A stretch of DNA of 64,000 bases from assembly GCA_963734625.1 (NCBI GenBank), contig CAVTHW010000003.1:124001-188000 (forward strand). The letters are read 5' to 3'. The translations under genes and the position numbers were made by a program. Every line of letters starts with the position of its first letter. Within the stretch, counting starts at the first letter, position 1. Below are positions 1 to 8,077 of this stretch, in pieces. The stretch is from CAVTHW01 sp963734625 (GTDB lineage: Bacteria; Acidobacteriota; Terriglobia; Bryobacterales; Bryobacteraceae). The notes beneath the pieces are model-generated. The model ran no database searches, was not told where the DNA came from, and saw only the letters and a program-made list of their open reading frames with translations.

Positions 1-119
1 GCCAGAACGAGTTTTCGCGAGAGGTCGATGCCCTCGGTGGATGCCAGGTCGTAAATGCTGCTCTCCCAGCCCCTCAGCTCTTCCAGTGTCGAGATTGTCC
101 CATCCGTGAATAGTGCCAT
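1..119 (-). CDS. Small phage-module protein, partial at left edge
   Basis: An ATG at 119 is preceded on the minus strand by a GGGGAGAGG ribosome-binding site, and 39 codons stay open to the window edge. The visible N-terminus (MALFTDGTISTLEELRGWES) matches no family I recognise. It follows the coat-protein gene and a 107-residue gene on the same strand with short gaps. I infer a head-completion or connector protein of the virion module, as is common downstream of a coat gene, but nothing in the residues proves it. Confidence 0.55.
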   Translation of the reverse strand, partial: MALFTDGTISTLEELRGWESSIYDLASTEGIDLSRKLVL

Positions 120-155
120 CCTCTCCCCTCAATCCTGGTTTCCAGGCGCTCGCTC

Positions 156-479
156 CTATGCCTTTAAGCCTTTCACTACGACGGGCTTTTTCGGCTCGGG
201 CTCCGACACCACCGTGACCTGAATTCGGCTGGCTGCCGCCGCCCTGTCCGCCAGACGTTGCTTTTCCGCGCGCTCCTCCCGAAACGCCAGCGCCTCTTCC
301 TCGGTGCCCTGCCGGGCGGCGCTTTCCACAATCAACTTCGCCGCGATCGCGCGCGGGACTTCCGTCACTACCCCGGCCCGGCCTCCGTCGGGAGTCTCCA
401 GGCTCACTACGACGGTTTGAGCCTCTGCGATTCCGGATTCGGTCTGCCGCAACTTTTGGTAGTACGCTTTGAGATCCAT
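156..479 (-). CDS. Hypothetical small protein of the virion module
   Basis: This 107-residue soluble protein lies between the coat gene and the partial gene at the edge. Its middle (VVVSLETPDGGRAGVVTEVP) looks like a short beta-rich segment. It is followed by an Ala/Glu/Arg-rich helix at about residues 45-85 and a basic, Pro/Val-rich tail. There is no signal peptide or membrane segment. The ATG at 479 follows a GGAGAGG-type site. Position suggests an accessory head or decoration protein; I do not recognise the family. Confidence 0.6.
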   Translation of the reverse strand: MDLKAYYQKLRQTESGIAEAQTVVVSLETPDGGRAGVVTEVPRAIAAKLIVESAARQGTEEEALAFREERAEKQRLADRAAAASRIQVTVVSEPEPKKPVVVKGLKA

Positions 480-540
480 ATATCCTCTCCCGGTCCCCTG
501 GGACCCCGGCCCGCGAGCCGAGGCCCAGGGGTAGCCTGTC

Positions 541-1452
541 CTAGCTGTTCACCTGTACGCCGAATGCGTTGCGCAATACGCCCACTCCGTACAACACGTC
601 CACCGTGAACTGTTGCGCCAGAGTGTTAGGCTGGTAGCTCATCACCACCCGCATGCCGAAGTTGCCCATCTCGGCGTACTCGGCGATGGCGCCTGTCCCC
701 GGAAGGGGTTGCGGCAGCCTCCGCACCACCAGGCCCAGCGCGCTCCGCGCGAAGGCCATGTTGTGCGTCGAAACCGGTCCGCTGCCGGTCTTCTTCACGA
801 ACTGCGACCGGAACACGTAGAAGTCCTTGATCTTTCCCACCGAGCCATCGACCAGGGCCCGAAGTCCGGCTTCACCCACCGTTCCGTACTCGCTGAAACG
901 CGAAATCTGCCTCAACTGCGAGTAAGTGGCCGAATCCACTACCAGATACTTCGGCTCGCTCGTGGGCACCTTGGCCTCGAACAGCGCTGTCTCGGCGGAG
1001 TCCACCGCGGCCTCGTCGATCGCTACGCCCGACGTGCCCACCGGAGCGTTGGCGGTGAAGCTTGCGTATAGCCCCAGCAGATCGCTTTCAATCTTCTCGG
1101 CCAGGGCCACCAGGGCCGGCTGCATGTAGAGTCTGAGCAGATCCGGAACCGCCAGGATCTTGGTCACGTCCGGTATCTGAAACGTCGCCTCCGCGTGCGT
1201 GTTGAGCACGATTTGCGCGTTGCCCAGATTCGGATTCTGCGCTTGAACCGTCCCGCCTTCCGCGAGGTTGTTAGCCACCAGGACCGGAGGGATCGGCACG
1301 TTGACCGTGTCTCCCGCGTGGCCCAGTACAGGCTCGAAGTCGCGATTGACAAGGTTGCCCATGATGAGGTTCCCCATCAGGGAAGGCAGTGCGTCAACCG
1401 CCACTAACTTGACAATCGCGTTGGCCAAATTTGCTGATGTTACTGCTGGCAT
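541..1452 (-). CDS. Phage major coat protein, P22 coat-like
   Basis: This 303-residue protein would form the capsid shell. Its N-terminal third carries the pattern of P22-type coat proteins: a helix, then NLVNRDFEPVLGHAGDTVNV and a Pro-rich strand (PIPPVLVANN). Later come an extended arm and a C-terminal beta segment with conserved Gly and Tyr. The length is somewhat short for P22 coat (about 430) but usual for the shorter relatives. It sits directly after a coiled-coil scaffold-like gene, the standard order in head modules. The family call rests on motif resemblance and synteny, without a profile search. Confidence 0.75.
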   Translation of the reverse strand: MPAVTSANLANAIVKLVAVDALPSLMGNLIMGNLVNRDFEPVLGHAGDTVNVPIPPVLVANNLAEGGTVQAQNPNLGNAQIVLNTHAEATFQIPDVTKILAVPDLLRLYMQPALVALAEKIESDLLGLYASFTANAPVGTSGVAIDEAAVDSAETALFEAKVPTSEPKYLVVDSATYSQLRQISRFSEYGTVGEAGLRALVDGSVGKIKDFYVFRSQFVKKTGSGPVSTHNMAFARSALGLVVRRLPQPLPGTGAIAEYAEMGNFGMRVVMSYQPNTLAQQFTVDVLYGVGVLRNAFGVQVNS

Positions 1453-1522
1453 CTATTTTCTCCTGTCAGTTGTAGTTCCGCCTCTGAGGGCGTGGTGTTC
1501 TCTTCCGCGTTCACTGTGCGCT

Positions 1523-2113
1523 CTACTGGCCGCCCAGTGTCCGGGAAGCAATCCGTGCTATCTCCTGGCGAACTCTATCGAGTTCTTCAGGACTCATCCC
1601 CGGCTTGATCCCGTCCAGATCCACTGTCGCGCTGTGCGCCGGGGATCCCTTAGGAGCCGCGGTAACTCCCGACCCTCCCAGATTGCGGGCCGGCAGAAAC
1701 TCCGGGTTCTCGTTGACGAACTGGCTTAGGAACTCCCGCAGGTTCACCGTCCCGCGTTCGCTCTCCGCCACCAGCCGGCCGTCTTCCGCGCGCCGAACGT
1801 CGTCGCGGACCGCCTTAAACGCCAGGTCCACCTTGGTCACGCCCAGCTTCTGCAATTCCGACCGTATGCTGGCGCTGCGCTCCGCTTCCTCGGCTGCCTG
1901 ACGGCTGCGCGTGTTCTCCTGGACCAGTTCGTTGACTCTCCGCTCCAGTTGCTCCCGGCGCTTCCGCTCTTCAACCAGTTCGTTCTTGTAGGCCGGCTCG
2001 GCTTTGTCGGCTTCTTTTCTCGTGTACTCCTCGATTGCATCGCGGATGATTCCGCGTATGTCCGTTCCTGCTTCCGCCGTCTTCACGGCGGTTTCCTTGG
2101 CGCCTTCTTCCAT
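1523..2113 (-). CDS. Scaffold-like coiled-coil protein of the head module
   Basis: This 196-residue, highly charged protein is probably the internal scaffold on which the coat protein assembles. Residues about 25-85 form a long Glu/Lys/Arg helix with heptad character (ELVEERKRREQLERRVNEL). A globular part with KLGVTKVDLAFKAV and a Gly/Pro-rich linker follow, then a short basic C-terminal helix such as scaffold proteins use to bind coat. It lies between the portal-like and coat genes. The role is inferred from position and coiled-coil character; sequence alone does not identify a family. Confidence 0.6.
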   Translation of the reverse strand: MEEGAKETAVKTAEAGTDIRGIIRDAIEEYTRKEADKAEPAYKNELVEERKRREQLERRVNELVQENTRSRQAAEEAERSASIRSELQKLGVTKVDLAFKAVRDDVRRAEDGRLVAESERGTVNLREFLSQFVNENPEFLPARNLGGSGVTAAPKGSPAHSATVDLDGIKPGMSPEELDRVRQEIARIASRTLGGQ

Positions 2114-2131
2114 CCCCTTTTCTCCTTTTCC

Positions 2132-3523
2132 CTATGACCGGTCGCACCACTCGTCGATCTCGCCGACGATCTTGTCCTTGATCTCTTGCCGCACGTCGCA
2201 GAGATACTTCAACGAGAGCTTCTTCAGTACCTGCTTGCGCAGAGTCTTGGAGCCGGTCCCCAGGTCCAGCAGTTTCACCGCGTCTTCAAGCTCGCCGCTG
2301 AAATCGCCGATGTCGAACTCGTCGAGCCCCGAGACGTCAACCGCCAGCCCGTCCTCTCTGGTCGCCTCGATGGCGCGCAGCACGCGCTTCATGCTGTCCT
2401 TTACCGCATCCCCGTATGCCCGCAACACCTCTTGAGTAACGGTGAAGTCTCTCTGTTTGCTGAGCCCCGACTGCTGCGACGCGCTGGAAAGCCCTCCGCC
2501 CGCCTGGGTCATCAGGTAACAGACGCGGTAGATCTCGTCCTTCAGCCGGTTCAGGTTCTCGGCCGCCAGCTGGTAGACTTTCCCCTCGGGTTCGGTCCAA
2601 CCGAAACGGTCCTCTGATCCCAGTTGGATGTAGTAGGACTCTCCCACGATCTGTTTCCACTCGCGGTCGGAGTAAATCACCGGCGAAGCGAACAGTCCCA
2701 TCGTCAGCGCCCACGCCAGCGCATTGGACTTGTTGAAATGCTCGAGTTGCAGCGAGGCCGCTTTGTTTGCCGTCCACAGCCCGTCGCTGATCTGCAACTG
2801 GAAGACCGGAGGCTTTCCCAATCGCGCCAGCCCGTGCCGGCCCTGGTCGGCGAGTTGCGGCTTTCCCTTTTTGTCCTGACCTTCGACCGAGCGGTATACT
2901 TCGTACGTCTCTTTGCCGTAGTACAGCCACTTCGTCTCTCGGGCCCAAGCTCCCCGGCTGTATTCCGCCCCTCTGAGCGTGGAGGTCTTGAGGACTATCC
3001 ACTCCAGCCGGCCCCGGTCGTCATGGCTCCAGTTGATCGCTTCCTGCGGACTGTACAGCATCAGGTAAGCTCGGGCTCCTCCGGCCGCCTCTTCTTCGGC
3101 CCGGTTTCTGGCGGGCTGGGCGGATTTCGGGAATTCTGTTACCACGTAGGCGCTTCCGCAGACCAGCGCTTCGATCAGGGCCTTGCGGAAGAAATCCGAC
3201 AAACACGTCCCGCTTAAGTCGCAGTCCTCGACGAACTCGTTGTAGAAGGCCTTGGCGGTTTCATTGGGCCCTTGGAAACTGAGAATCGGCTCGCGCCGGA
3301 ACAGCGTCGCCGCGTACCAGTCCACGATCGACCCGAGGTAGTTCTCGTAGAAAACCCGCTGCAGCCGCTCGTAGTAGATGTCCATCGGCTCCTTGTGCCG
3401 CCGGATCAGGTACTGCGTCGCATTCGCCGTGAATTGATCTCCGCCCGCGTAGAGGTCCCTGTATTGCTTCCAGGTCGCCTTCCTCCGCGTGTATTCCGGA
3501 TGCTCTCTGTCGATGTCGAACAC
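2132..3523 (-). CDS. Phage portal-like protein
   Basis: This 463-residue protein is probably the dodecameric portal through which DNA enters the head. I start it at a GTG (3523) eight bases after a GAGGAG site; upstream codons in this frame overlap the terminase gene and look non-coding. Visible features are an N-terminal helical region (EHPEYTRRKATWKQYRDLYA), a hydrophobic turn with YNLGS-like NYLGSIVDWYAATLF, a beta-rich stem region, and a C-terminal helical part with SGLSKQRDF. It lies 26 bp after the terminase stop. It resembles DUF4055-type portals, but the subfamily is uncertain. Confidence 0.7.
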   Translation of the reverse strand: MFDIDREHPEYTRRKATWKQYRDLYAGGDQFTANATQYLIRRHKEPMDIYYERLQRVFYENYLGSIVDWYAATLFRREPILSFQGPNETAKAFYNEFVEDCDLSGTCLSDFFRKALIEALVCGSAYVVTEFPKSAQPARNRAEEEAAGGARAYLMLYSPQEAINWSHDDRGRLEWIVLKTSTLRGAEYSRGAWARETKWLYYGKETYEVYRSVEGQDKKGKPQLADQGRHGLARLGKPPVFQLQISDGLWTANKAASLQLEHFNKSNALAWALTMGLFASPVIYSDREWKQIVGESYYIQLGSEDRFGWTEPEGKVYQLAAENLNRLKDEIYRVCYLMTQAGGGLSSASQQSGLSKQRDFTVTQEVLRAYGDAVKDSMKRVLRAIEATREDGLAVDVSGLDEFDIGDFSGELEDAVKLLDLGTGSKTLRKQVLKKLSLKYLCDVRQEIKDKIVGEIDEWCDRS

Positions 3524-3549
3524 TCGTTTAGCTCCTCGGAGTGGATTCC

Positions 3550-4854
3550 TTACAGAATCCGCTCTGCCCTCTCTCCGGCCTTGGCGAGCGGCCGGCACTC
3601 CTGCCAGATTAGGTATCCCAGCGCGTCGGACATGTGCGTTCTCCGCCCGTCCTTTTCCTTGTCGATCACGGCGCTGCCCGGCTTGTATCGCACCTGCTCC
3701 AGGTCCAGAATCAACTCCCGGCACTTCGGGTCGATGAACACCCGCGTCTCCTCCGCGGCCGATTTCAACATTGCGTTCACCAGGTTCACCCTCTCCCGAA
3801 CCTCGGGATTGCCCCGGGGAATCTTGTAACTGGTCGACCGGTAGCCCCCCTTCGCCAGCGCCTGCTTTACCATTTCGAAGTCGCTCGATCCCGTCGTTTG
3901 TCTGTGCGCCCCTGACGCATCCCCGTAGATCACCACCCCGCCTCTGTGGTTCGGATACCTCTCTAGAAACTGTTCGCAAACCTCCGGCGTCGTGGCTCGC
4001 CCCATCCAGATTTCATCGATCACCCGCAGCACGCCGTCCTTCAGTTGAGCCACGATCGAACACATCGGGTCTACGTTGAAGTCGAGCGACCAGCGCAGCG
4101 GCCCTTCCGCCGCCAACTCGCCGGCGGCCAGATTCCTCTGCCGGTCGAAGGAGTGGTAGACCTGCCCTTCGCCGACGCTTAGGTACCTCCCCATCACTTC
4201 CTGCTCGAAAAACTGCCCGTCGTAGCTTCGCTTCAGCCTCTCGTAGTAGTCGGGTACCTTTTCCAGCAGGTGCCGGTTTTCGTAGGGTGCCGCAATCGTT
4301 ACTTCATACCCCTCCACCGGCTGGTCCATGAATCTCCGGTACACCCAGTCGAAGCCCTTGGGGGTCCAGACCGCGAATCCGCAGAGCCGTTTCGCTTTCG
4401 GATCGCGCAGCCTCCCCTCCAGCCGCAGCCAGGCCTCCTCCGCCGTGTATGTCAGTTCGTCCAGCCCGAACCAGGCCAGGTTTGTGCCCCTGAGCCGCTC
4501 GTAATCGTCCACCGGCCGGAAGATGATGCGCGAGTTTGTGTCCGTCATTACGAGTGTGTTTTCCGCCTTGTGATACTGGTGCGGGATTTGGTCCCTGCCG
4601 AGTATCTCGAACAGCGTGCTTTGTGTCGCGTCTCGCAGCATTGGATATGTCGGCGCACCCAGCAATCCGGCGCGGTTTGGATTCAGGTAGCTAAGCCGGA
4701 TTGCCTCGTGGCACAGCGCCAGGCTCTTGCCTGATCCCACCGGACCAGAGAACCCCTTGAATCTGGCTAAACACCTGTGGAACCGTTCTTGAGAAGGCAG
4801 CCGCGCGTACTCTATATCTCGGTAGCAGGTTCCTTCTCTGTCGGTTCCACCCAC
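3550..4854 (-). CDS. Phage terminase large subunit
   Basis: This 434-residue DNA-packaging motor has both domains. The ATPase has Walker A GPVGSGKS (about 37-44), Walker B AWFGLDEL (127-134, Asp132/Glu133) and a coupling motif AVWTPKG (about 161-167). The RNase H-like nuclease shows three acidic clusters: SLDFNVDP (about 256-263), YGDASG (310-315) and HMSDALGYL (407-415). No catalytic residue appears to be lost. It opens with a GTG overlapping the preceding small gene by 43 bp. A later start cannot be excluded, because the first 20 residues are weakly conserved in type. Confidence 0.9.
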   Translation of the reverse strand: MGGTDREGTCYRDIEYARLPSQERFHRCLARFKGFSGPVGSGKSLALCHEAIRLSYLNPNRAGLLGAPTYPMLRDATQSTLFEILGRDQIPHQYHKAENTLVMTDTNSRIIFRPVDDYERLRGTNLAWFGLDELTYTAEEAWLRLEGRLRDPKAKRLCGFAVWTPKGFDWVYRRFMDQPVEGYEVTIAAPYENRHLLEKVPDYYERLKRSYDGQFFEQEVMGRYLSVGEGQVYHSFDRQRNLAAGELAAEGPLRWSLDFNVDPMCSIVAQLKDGVLRVIDEIWMGRATTPEVCEQFLERYPNHRGGVVIYGDASGAHRQTTGSSDFEMVKQALAKGGYRSTSYKIPRGNPEVRERVNLVNAMLKSAAEETRVFIDPKCRELILDLEQVRYKPGSAVIDKEKDGRRTHMSDALGYLIWQECRPLAKAGERAERIL

Positions 4855-5087
4855 GTAACTTTGATCTCCTTCGGCTCTTCTTTCGTCATGTCGTCGCGAA
4901 TCTGCAGCAGCTTGAAATAGTCGCTAAACGAGGCCTTGAACTCTTCCTTCTCCAGCTTCTCTTCGAGTCTCTTGATCGACCCCTCGACGAAGCCTAACGA
5001 TGAAGGCCTTTCCGCGCTTTTCGTCTTGCTCTTACTGGTAACCCTCTTCTTCGGTTTCTGACTACCTTCTGCTCCAACGCCATCCAT
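4812..5087 (-). CDS. Small basic protein upstream of terminase
   Basis: This 91-residue protein has a Lys/Ser-rich N-terminus (KPKKRVTSKSKTKS) followed by a charged helical region (RLEEKLEKEEFKASFSDYF) and an acidic tail. The ATG at 5087 follows a strong GGGGGAGGAG site. It is the first gene of the module and overlaps the large terminase by 43 bp, the place usually held by a small terminase or packaging regulator. I see no helix-turn-helix, so the DNA-recognition role is only a positional guess. Confidence 0.6.
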   Translation of the reverse strand: MDGVGAEGSQKPKKRVTSKSKTKSAERPSSLGFVEGSIKRLEEKLEKEEFKASFSDYFKLLQIRDDMTKEEPKEIKVTWVEPTEKEPATEI

Positions 5088-5393
5088 TCCAGCTCCTCCC
5101 CCTTCTCAGAAGAATCGCCTTCATGTCGGCTGCCCCCGTCTTTGGAACCTTCAACCGAGGTTCTCTGCCCAAAGAGTACACCGCCGGCCTGCACCTCTCA
5201 CGGCCGCGAAAAGGTCAATTACTAGTAACCAAAGCACTTATTGGCTATAAAATGTCTGTGATCGCCTTTGCGCCGCCCCCATGGAACTTATTGTTTTGCG
5301 CTGGTGTCTACTAAGGCGGCCATGGAGTGGCGGTTAAGAGCGCGGGGCTGGCCAGCCCCCCCGAGGGCGCCCCGCGCCGCCAGGAGGTGCGTT
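5088..5393. other. Divergent intergenic region between phage module and tonB-like gene
   Basis: This is a 306-bp gap with no convincing gene. The left half carries the strong ribosome-binding site of the minus-strand phage module. The middle (about 5212-5255) is clearly more AT-rich than its surroundings and contains TATAAA at 5246-5251 on the plus strand, a possible -10 box without a good -35. The right part is an extremely GC-rich leader with a strong hairpin just before the tonB-like start. Confidence 0.5.
5340..5377 (+). promoter_or_regulatory. GC-rich leader hairpin before the tonB-like gene
   Basis: GCGCGGGG (5340-5347) pairs with CCCCGCGC (5370-5377). Inside is the uninterrupted palindrome GGGGCTGGCCAGCCCC (5344-5359). 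The structure ends five bases before the AGGAGGT ribosome-binding site (5382-5388) of the gene starting at 5394, so it could modulate translation initiation. No tract of T follows, so it is not an intrinsic terminator on this strand. Confidence 0.4.
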
Positions 5394-6132
5394 ATGTTCG
5401 AACAGGTTTTCGTGAATCCTACGGGCAGAACGGTCCGGCCGTCCGCGGTTCTGGCGTCCTTCACGGGACAGATGGCCGTGGTCGCGCTCGCCATCTTGAT
5501 CCCTCTCGCCTACACCGACGTGCTCCCGCGGACTGACTGGCTGGAAAGCGTCATCACGATGCAGGCCCCAGACCTGTCCCCCCCGCCCGTCGAGCCGCTG
5601 GTTCGGCTTCCAAAGGATTTCGTGCCGCCGCAACTAGTTGGGAATAGCTTGATCGAGCCGACCGCGTTTCCCGCCAGGCCCGTCACCATCGTTGACCCGC
5701 CCGGCGCTTCTGGAGTCCTTGGCAGCCGCCCGCGTGGCTCTGCCGGACAACGTCCTTCTGACCCAGGCCATCCCTGCATTCGGCCTCCCTGCGCCGCCGC
5801 CCGAGGTCCCAATCGCTCCACCTGTCGTCCGTGCGGCGCCCCTAAGGGTCAGAGTCGGCGGCGTGGTCAGCGCTCCAGTTCCTATCAGCAGGCCCAATCC
5901 CGTCTACCCGCCCATTGCTATCCAGACCCGCGTCTCCGGTGTGGTGAACCTGGAAGCGGTGATTGGAACGGATGGCAGGGTCCGCACCCTGCGCCTGGTC
6001 AAGGGCCACCCGCTGCTGGTCGCGGCAGCCATGGCCGCCGTGAAGGAATGGCGTTACACCCCGACCCTGCTGAACGGGGACCCCATCGAGCTCGTCATGT
6101 ACGTCGACGTCAACTTCGAGTTCGGGAGGTAG
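5394..6132 (+). CDS. TonB-family energy transducer-like protein, frameshifted
   Basis: The product would couple inner-membrane energy to outer-membrane receptors. The ATG at 5394 follows AGGAGGT. One frame encodes the N-terminus, with a membrane segment (MAVVALAILIPLAYTDVL, about residues 28-45) and a Pro-rich periplasmic linker. A second frame carries the C-terminal TonB domain: PNPVYPPIAIQTRVSGVV, then VKGHPLLVAAAMAAVKEWRY. The frames meet at about 5694-5706 in a run of C and G; removing one base restores a single protein of about 245 residues. The 3' end overlaps the convergent alkylation-repair gene by 23 bp. No ExbB/ExbD partners are visible. Confidence 0.8.
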
Positions 6133-6857
6133 ATTCTCGGCGGAAACGCGCCCGCGCCGCCGCCGTCATCTTCTCGGTGGCGTACTGAAAAATCAGTCGG
6201 GGGGCCGTGTCCTTCCACTCCAACAGGAAAGCCTCCACCGGTTTGGGCTGCTTCTTCCACGCCTCCCGCAAAAACCAGCCCAGCCCCTGATGCACCACTC
6301 TTTCCGGGTCCAGCATCATCGGCCGGATGAATTCGAGCAGCGGGCCGAAGTCCTCCCTGACCTTCAGCAGCCCCAGCATCGATACCGGCACGGCCCTACG
6401 CTGGTACTTCAGCGCCGAGGATCGCCACCCCGCCAGCGCCTCCAGCGGAACCGCCCCGCTGGTAATCCGCGGAGCGAGGATCTCCACGCATAGAACGTCG
6501 GTGTGCGCCCAATTACCGATGCCCGCCTTGAACCACCTCGCCAGCCCCGGCACGGCCTTCTCATCCAACTTTTCACGAAGCCTTTTGACGAGGCGGACCG
6601 CCAGCGAGCCTTCTTCGGACTTGCCGCTGGCAAAGAGGATCTCTCCCAGCTTCAGAAACCCCGCGCAGCCCCATGCCGCGGTACTTCTCGAACCACTCCT
6701 CTTCCTGCGCGTTCCAGATCGGATGGTCCTTGTCGAACCCTCCCCAGGCCGCGTACCCCTCCGAGAAATAGCGCCGGTACTTGTCCGCCAGCTCGGGCTT
6801 GGCGTGCTTTTCGCAGTACTTTCGAATCTCCGCTGCCAACAGTTCCGCTTTTGTCAT
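6110..6857 (-). CDS. AlkD-like DNA alkylation repair protein, frameshifted
   Basis: This is a HEAT-like repeat protein of the DNA alkylation repair (AlkD/AlkC) family, about 248 residues, which would excise alkylated bases in the cytoplasm. The N-terminal half (MTKAELLAAEIRKYCEKHAK) and the C-terminal half (GNWAHTDVLCVEILAP, VHQGLGWFLREAWKK) are in different frames. They join at about 6655-6668, at a run of four C on the plus strand; removal of one base gives GLRGFLKLGEILFASGKSEE. The tryptophans and the Asp in GNWAHTD fit the substrate groove of the family. It is divergent from the gntR-like gene and shares its upstream region. Confidence 0.8.
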
Positions 6858-6903
6858 GGTGTCCGCTCCGCCCCACATCATCGCACGCCCTCGAAAAAAA
6901 CTC

Positions 6904-6932
6904 TTGACAGCATCGAAGCTATGGGTTACTGT
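6904..6932 (+). promoter_or_regulatory. Probable promoter of the gntR-like operon
   Basis: TTGACA (6904-6909) is a perfect -35 box. With 17-bp spacing the -10 would be TACTGT (6927-6932), a weak match that lies inside the left half of the palindromic operator. Transcription would begin some 15-20 bases before the ATG, and there is no ribosome-binding site, which fits a very short leader. Confidence 0.45.
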
Positions 6933-6952
6933 ATTAGTGACATAATACAGTA
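6927..6952. promoter_or_regulatory. Palindromic operator, probably bound by the adjacent GntR protein
   Basis: TACTGTATTA (6927-6936) and TAATACAGTA (6943-6952) are perfect 10-bp inverted repeats around a 6-bp spacer (GTGACA). They end five bases before the start codon of the gntR-like gene and overlap its likely -10 box. YtrA-type GntR regulators typically repress their own ABC operon from such a site. Binding would directly block transcription start. Confidence 0.7.
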
Positions 6953-6957
6953 ATACG

Positions 6958-7343
6958 ATGCGGCTCAAGCTCAATCCCGCCAGCCCGGTTCCGATCTACA
7001 CCCAGATCTTCGACCAGGTTCGCTGCGGCATCGCGGCGGGCGCCTTGAAACCGGAGGATGAACTCCCCTCGGTGCGCGCCCTGGCGACCGAGCACCTGAT
7101 CAACCCCAACACCGTGGCCCGCGCCTACCTGGAACTCGAGCGCGAGGGCTTCGTCTCGAAGAGGCGCGGCGCCGGCACCTACATCTCTTCTCAGGCAACG
7201 CGCCTCGGGGAGAAAGAGAAGGCGCGCATCGTCGGCGAACTCCTGGACCAGGCCTTGACTCAAGCGACCCAACTGCACATGCCCGCCCAACAAGTGCGCG
7301 ATCTCTTTGAAAGCGATTTGCGGCGAAGGAGGCCAAACGATGA
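6958..7343 (+). CDS. GntR-family (YtrA subfamily) regulator, frameshift near the end
   Basis: This short GntR protein has a winged helix (residues about 10-80: PVPIYTQIFDQVRCGIAAGA, then LPSVRALATEHLINPNTVAR and KRRGAGTYIS) and only a short helical tail, as in YtrA-type repressors of ABC operons. Without correction the frame fails to stop and runs on for hundreds of codons. Adding one A in the AAA run at about 7309-7312 gives an ending FEKRFAAKEAKR whose TGA overlaps the ATG of the ABC ATPase (ATGA). This is the one clear case in the window of a missing, not an extra, base. The ATG at 6958 has no ribosome-binding site. Confidence 0.85.
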
Positions 7344-8077
7344 GTGCTCCCGCGATTGTCGTCGAAAACCTCACCCGGAGATTCGGCAGACGCCTGGCGG
7401 TAGACCGGCTCAGTTTCGAGGTGGAAACGGGGCGCGTGTGCGGCTTCCTCGGCCGGAACGGGGCGGGGAAGACGACCACCATCCGCATGCTCATGAACCT
7501 TCTGCATCCCACTTCGGGAAGGGCCACCCTGCTCGGGCTCGATCCCCAGCGCCAATCCGTGGAACTGATGCGGCGGGTGGGCTACGTCGGCGAGGCGCCC
7601 GCCATGCACGGCTGGATGAAGGTCCGCGAGCTCGTGGAGTTCACCGCCGGTTTCTACGCCGCCTGGGATCGCCGCCGGGTCGGTTCGCTGCTCGATCGTT
7701 TCGGCATCGACGGCGGGCAAGAGGTGAAGAGCCTTTCGCGCGGCACCAACGCGCAACTGGCGCTCGCCCTGGCCCTTGGCCACAACCCGGAGCTTCTGAT
7801 CCTGGACGAGCCCTCCACCGGCCTCGACCCCATTGTGCGGCGGGATTTCCTCGAAGGCATCATCCAGTTGATCCAGGAGGAAGGACGGACGGTTCTCTTC
7901 TCCTCGCACCTCGTCCACGAGGTGGAGCGCGTCGCCGACCAGGTGGTCATCATCGAAGCCGGCCGCCTGGTGACATCGACCTCGCCCGAGCGCCTGAAGG
8001 AGGGAAGCATGAGCCTCGAAGAAGCCTTTGTGAATCTGGTGGGCCGCCACGCCCCGGCCGGGGAGACCGCCCCATGA
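7340..8077 (+). CDS. ABC transporter ATP-binding protein
   Basis: This 245-residue ABC ATPase would power the adjacent permease. Visible motifs are Walker A GRNGAGKTT (about 42-50), a divergent signature SRGTNAQLALALAL in place of LSGGQ, Walker B LLILDEPSTGLDP, and a switch histidine in LFSSHLVHEV. The start is placed at the ATG at 7340, eight bases after GAAGGAGG; it overlaps the regulator's stop by ATGA. The stop overlaps the permease start in the same way (8074-8077), so the three genes are translationally coupled. The substrate is unknown. The degenerate signature is common in the YtrB/BcrA-like group. Confidence 0.92.
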   Translation: MSAPAIVVENLTRRFGRRLAVDRLSFEVETGRVCGFLGRNGAGKTTTIRMLMNLLHPTSGRATLLGLDPQRQSVELMRRVGYVGEAPAMHGWMKVRELVEFTAGFYAAWDRRRVGSLLDRFGIDGGQEVKSLSRGTNAQLALALALGHNPELLILDEPSTGLDPIVRRDFLEGIIQLIQEEGRTVLFSSHLVHEVERVADQVVIIEAGRLVTSTSPERLKEGSMSLEEAFVNLVGRHAPAGETAP

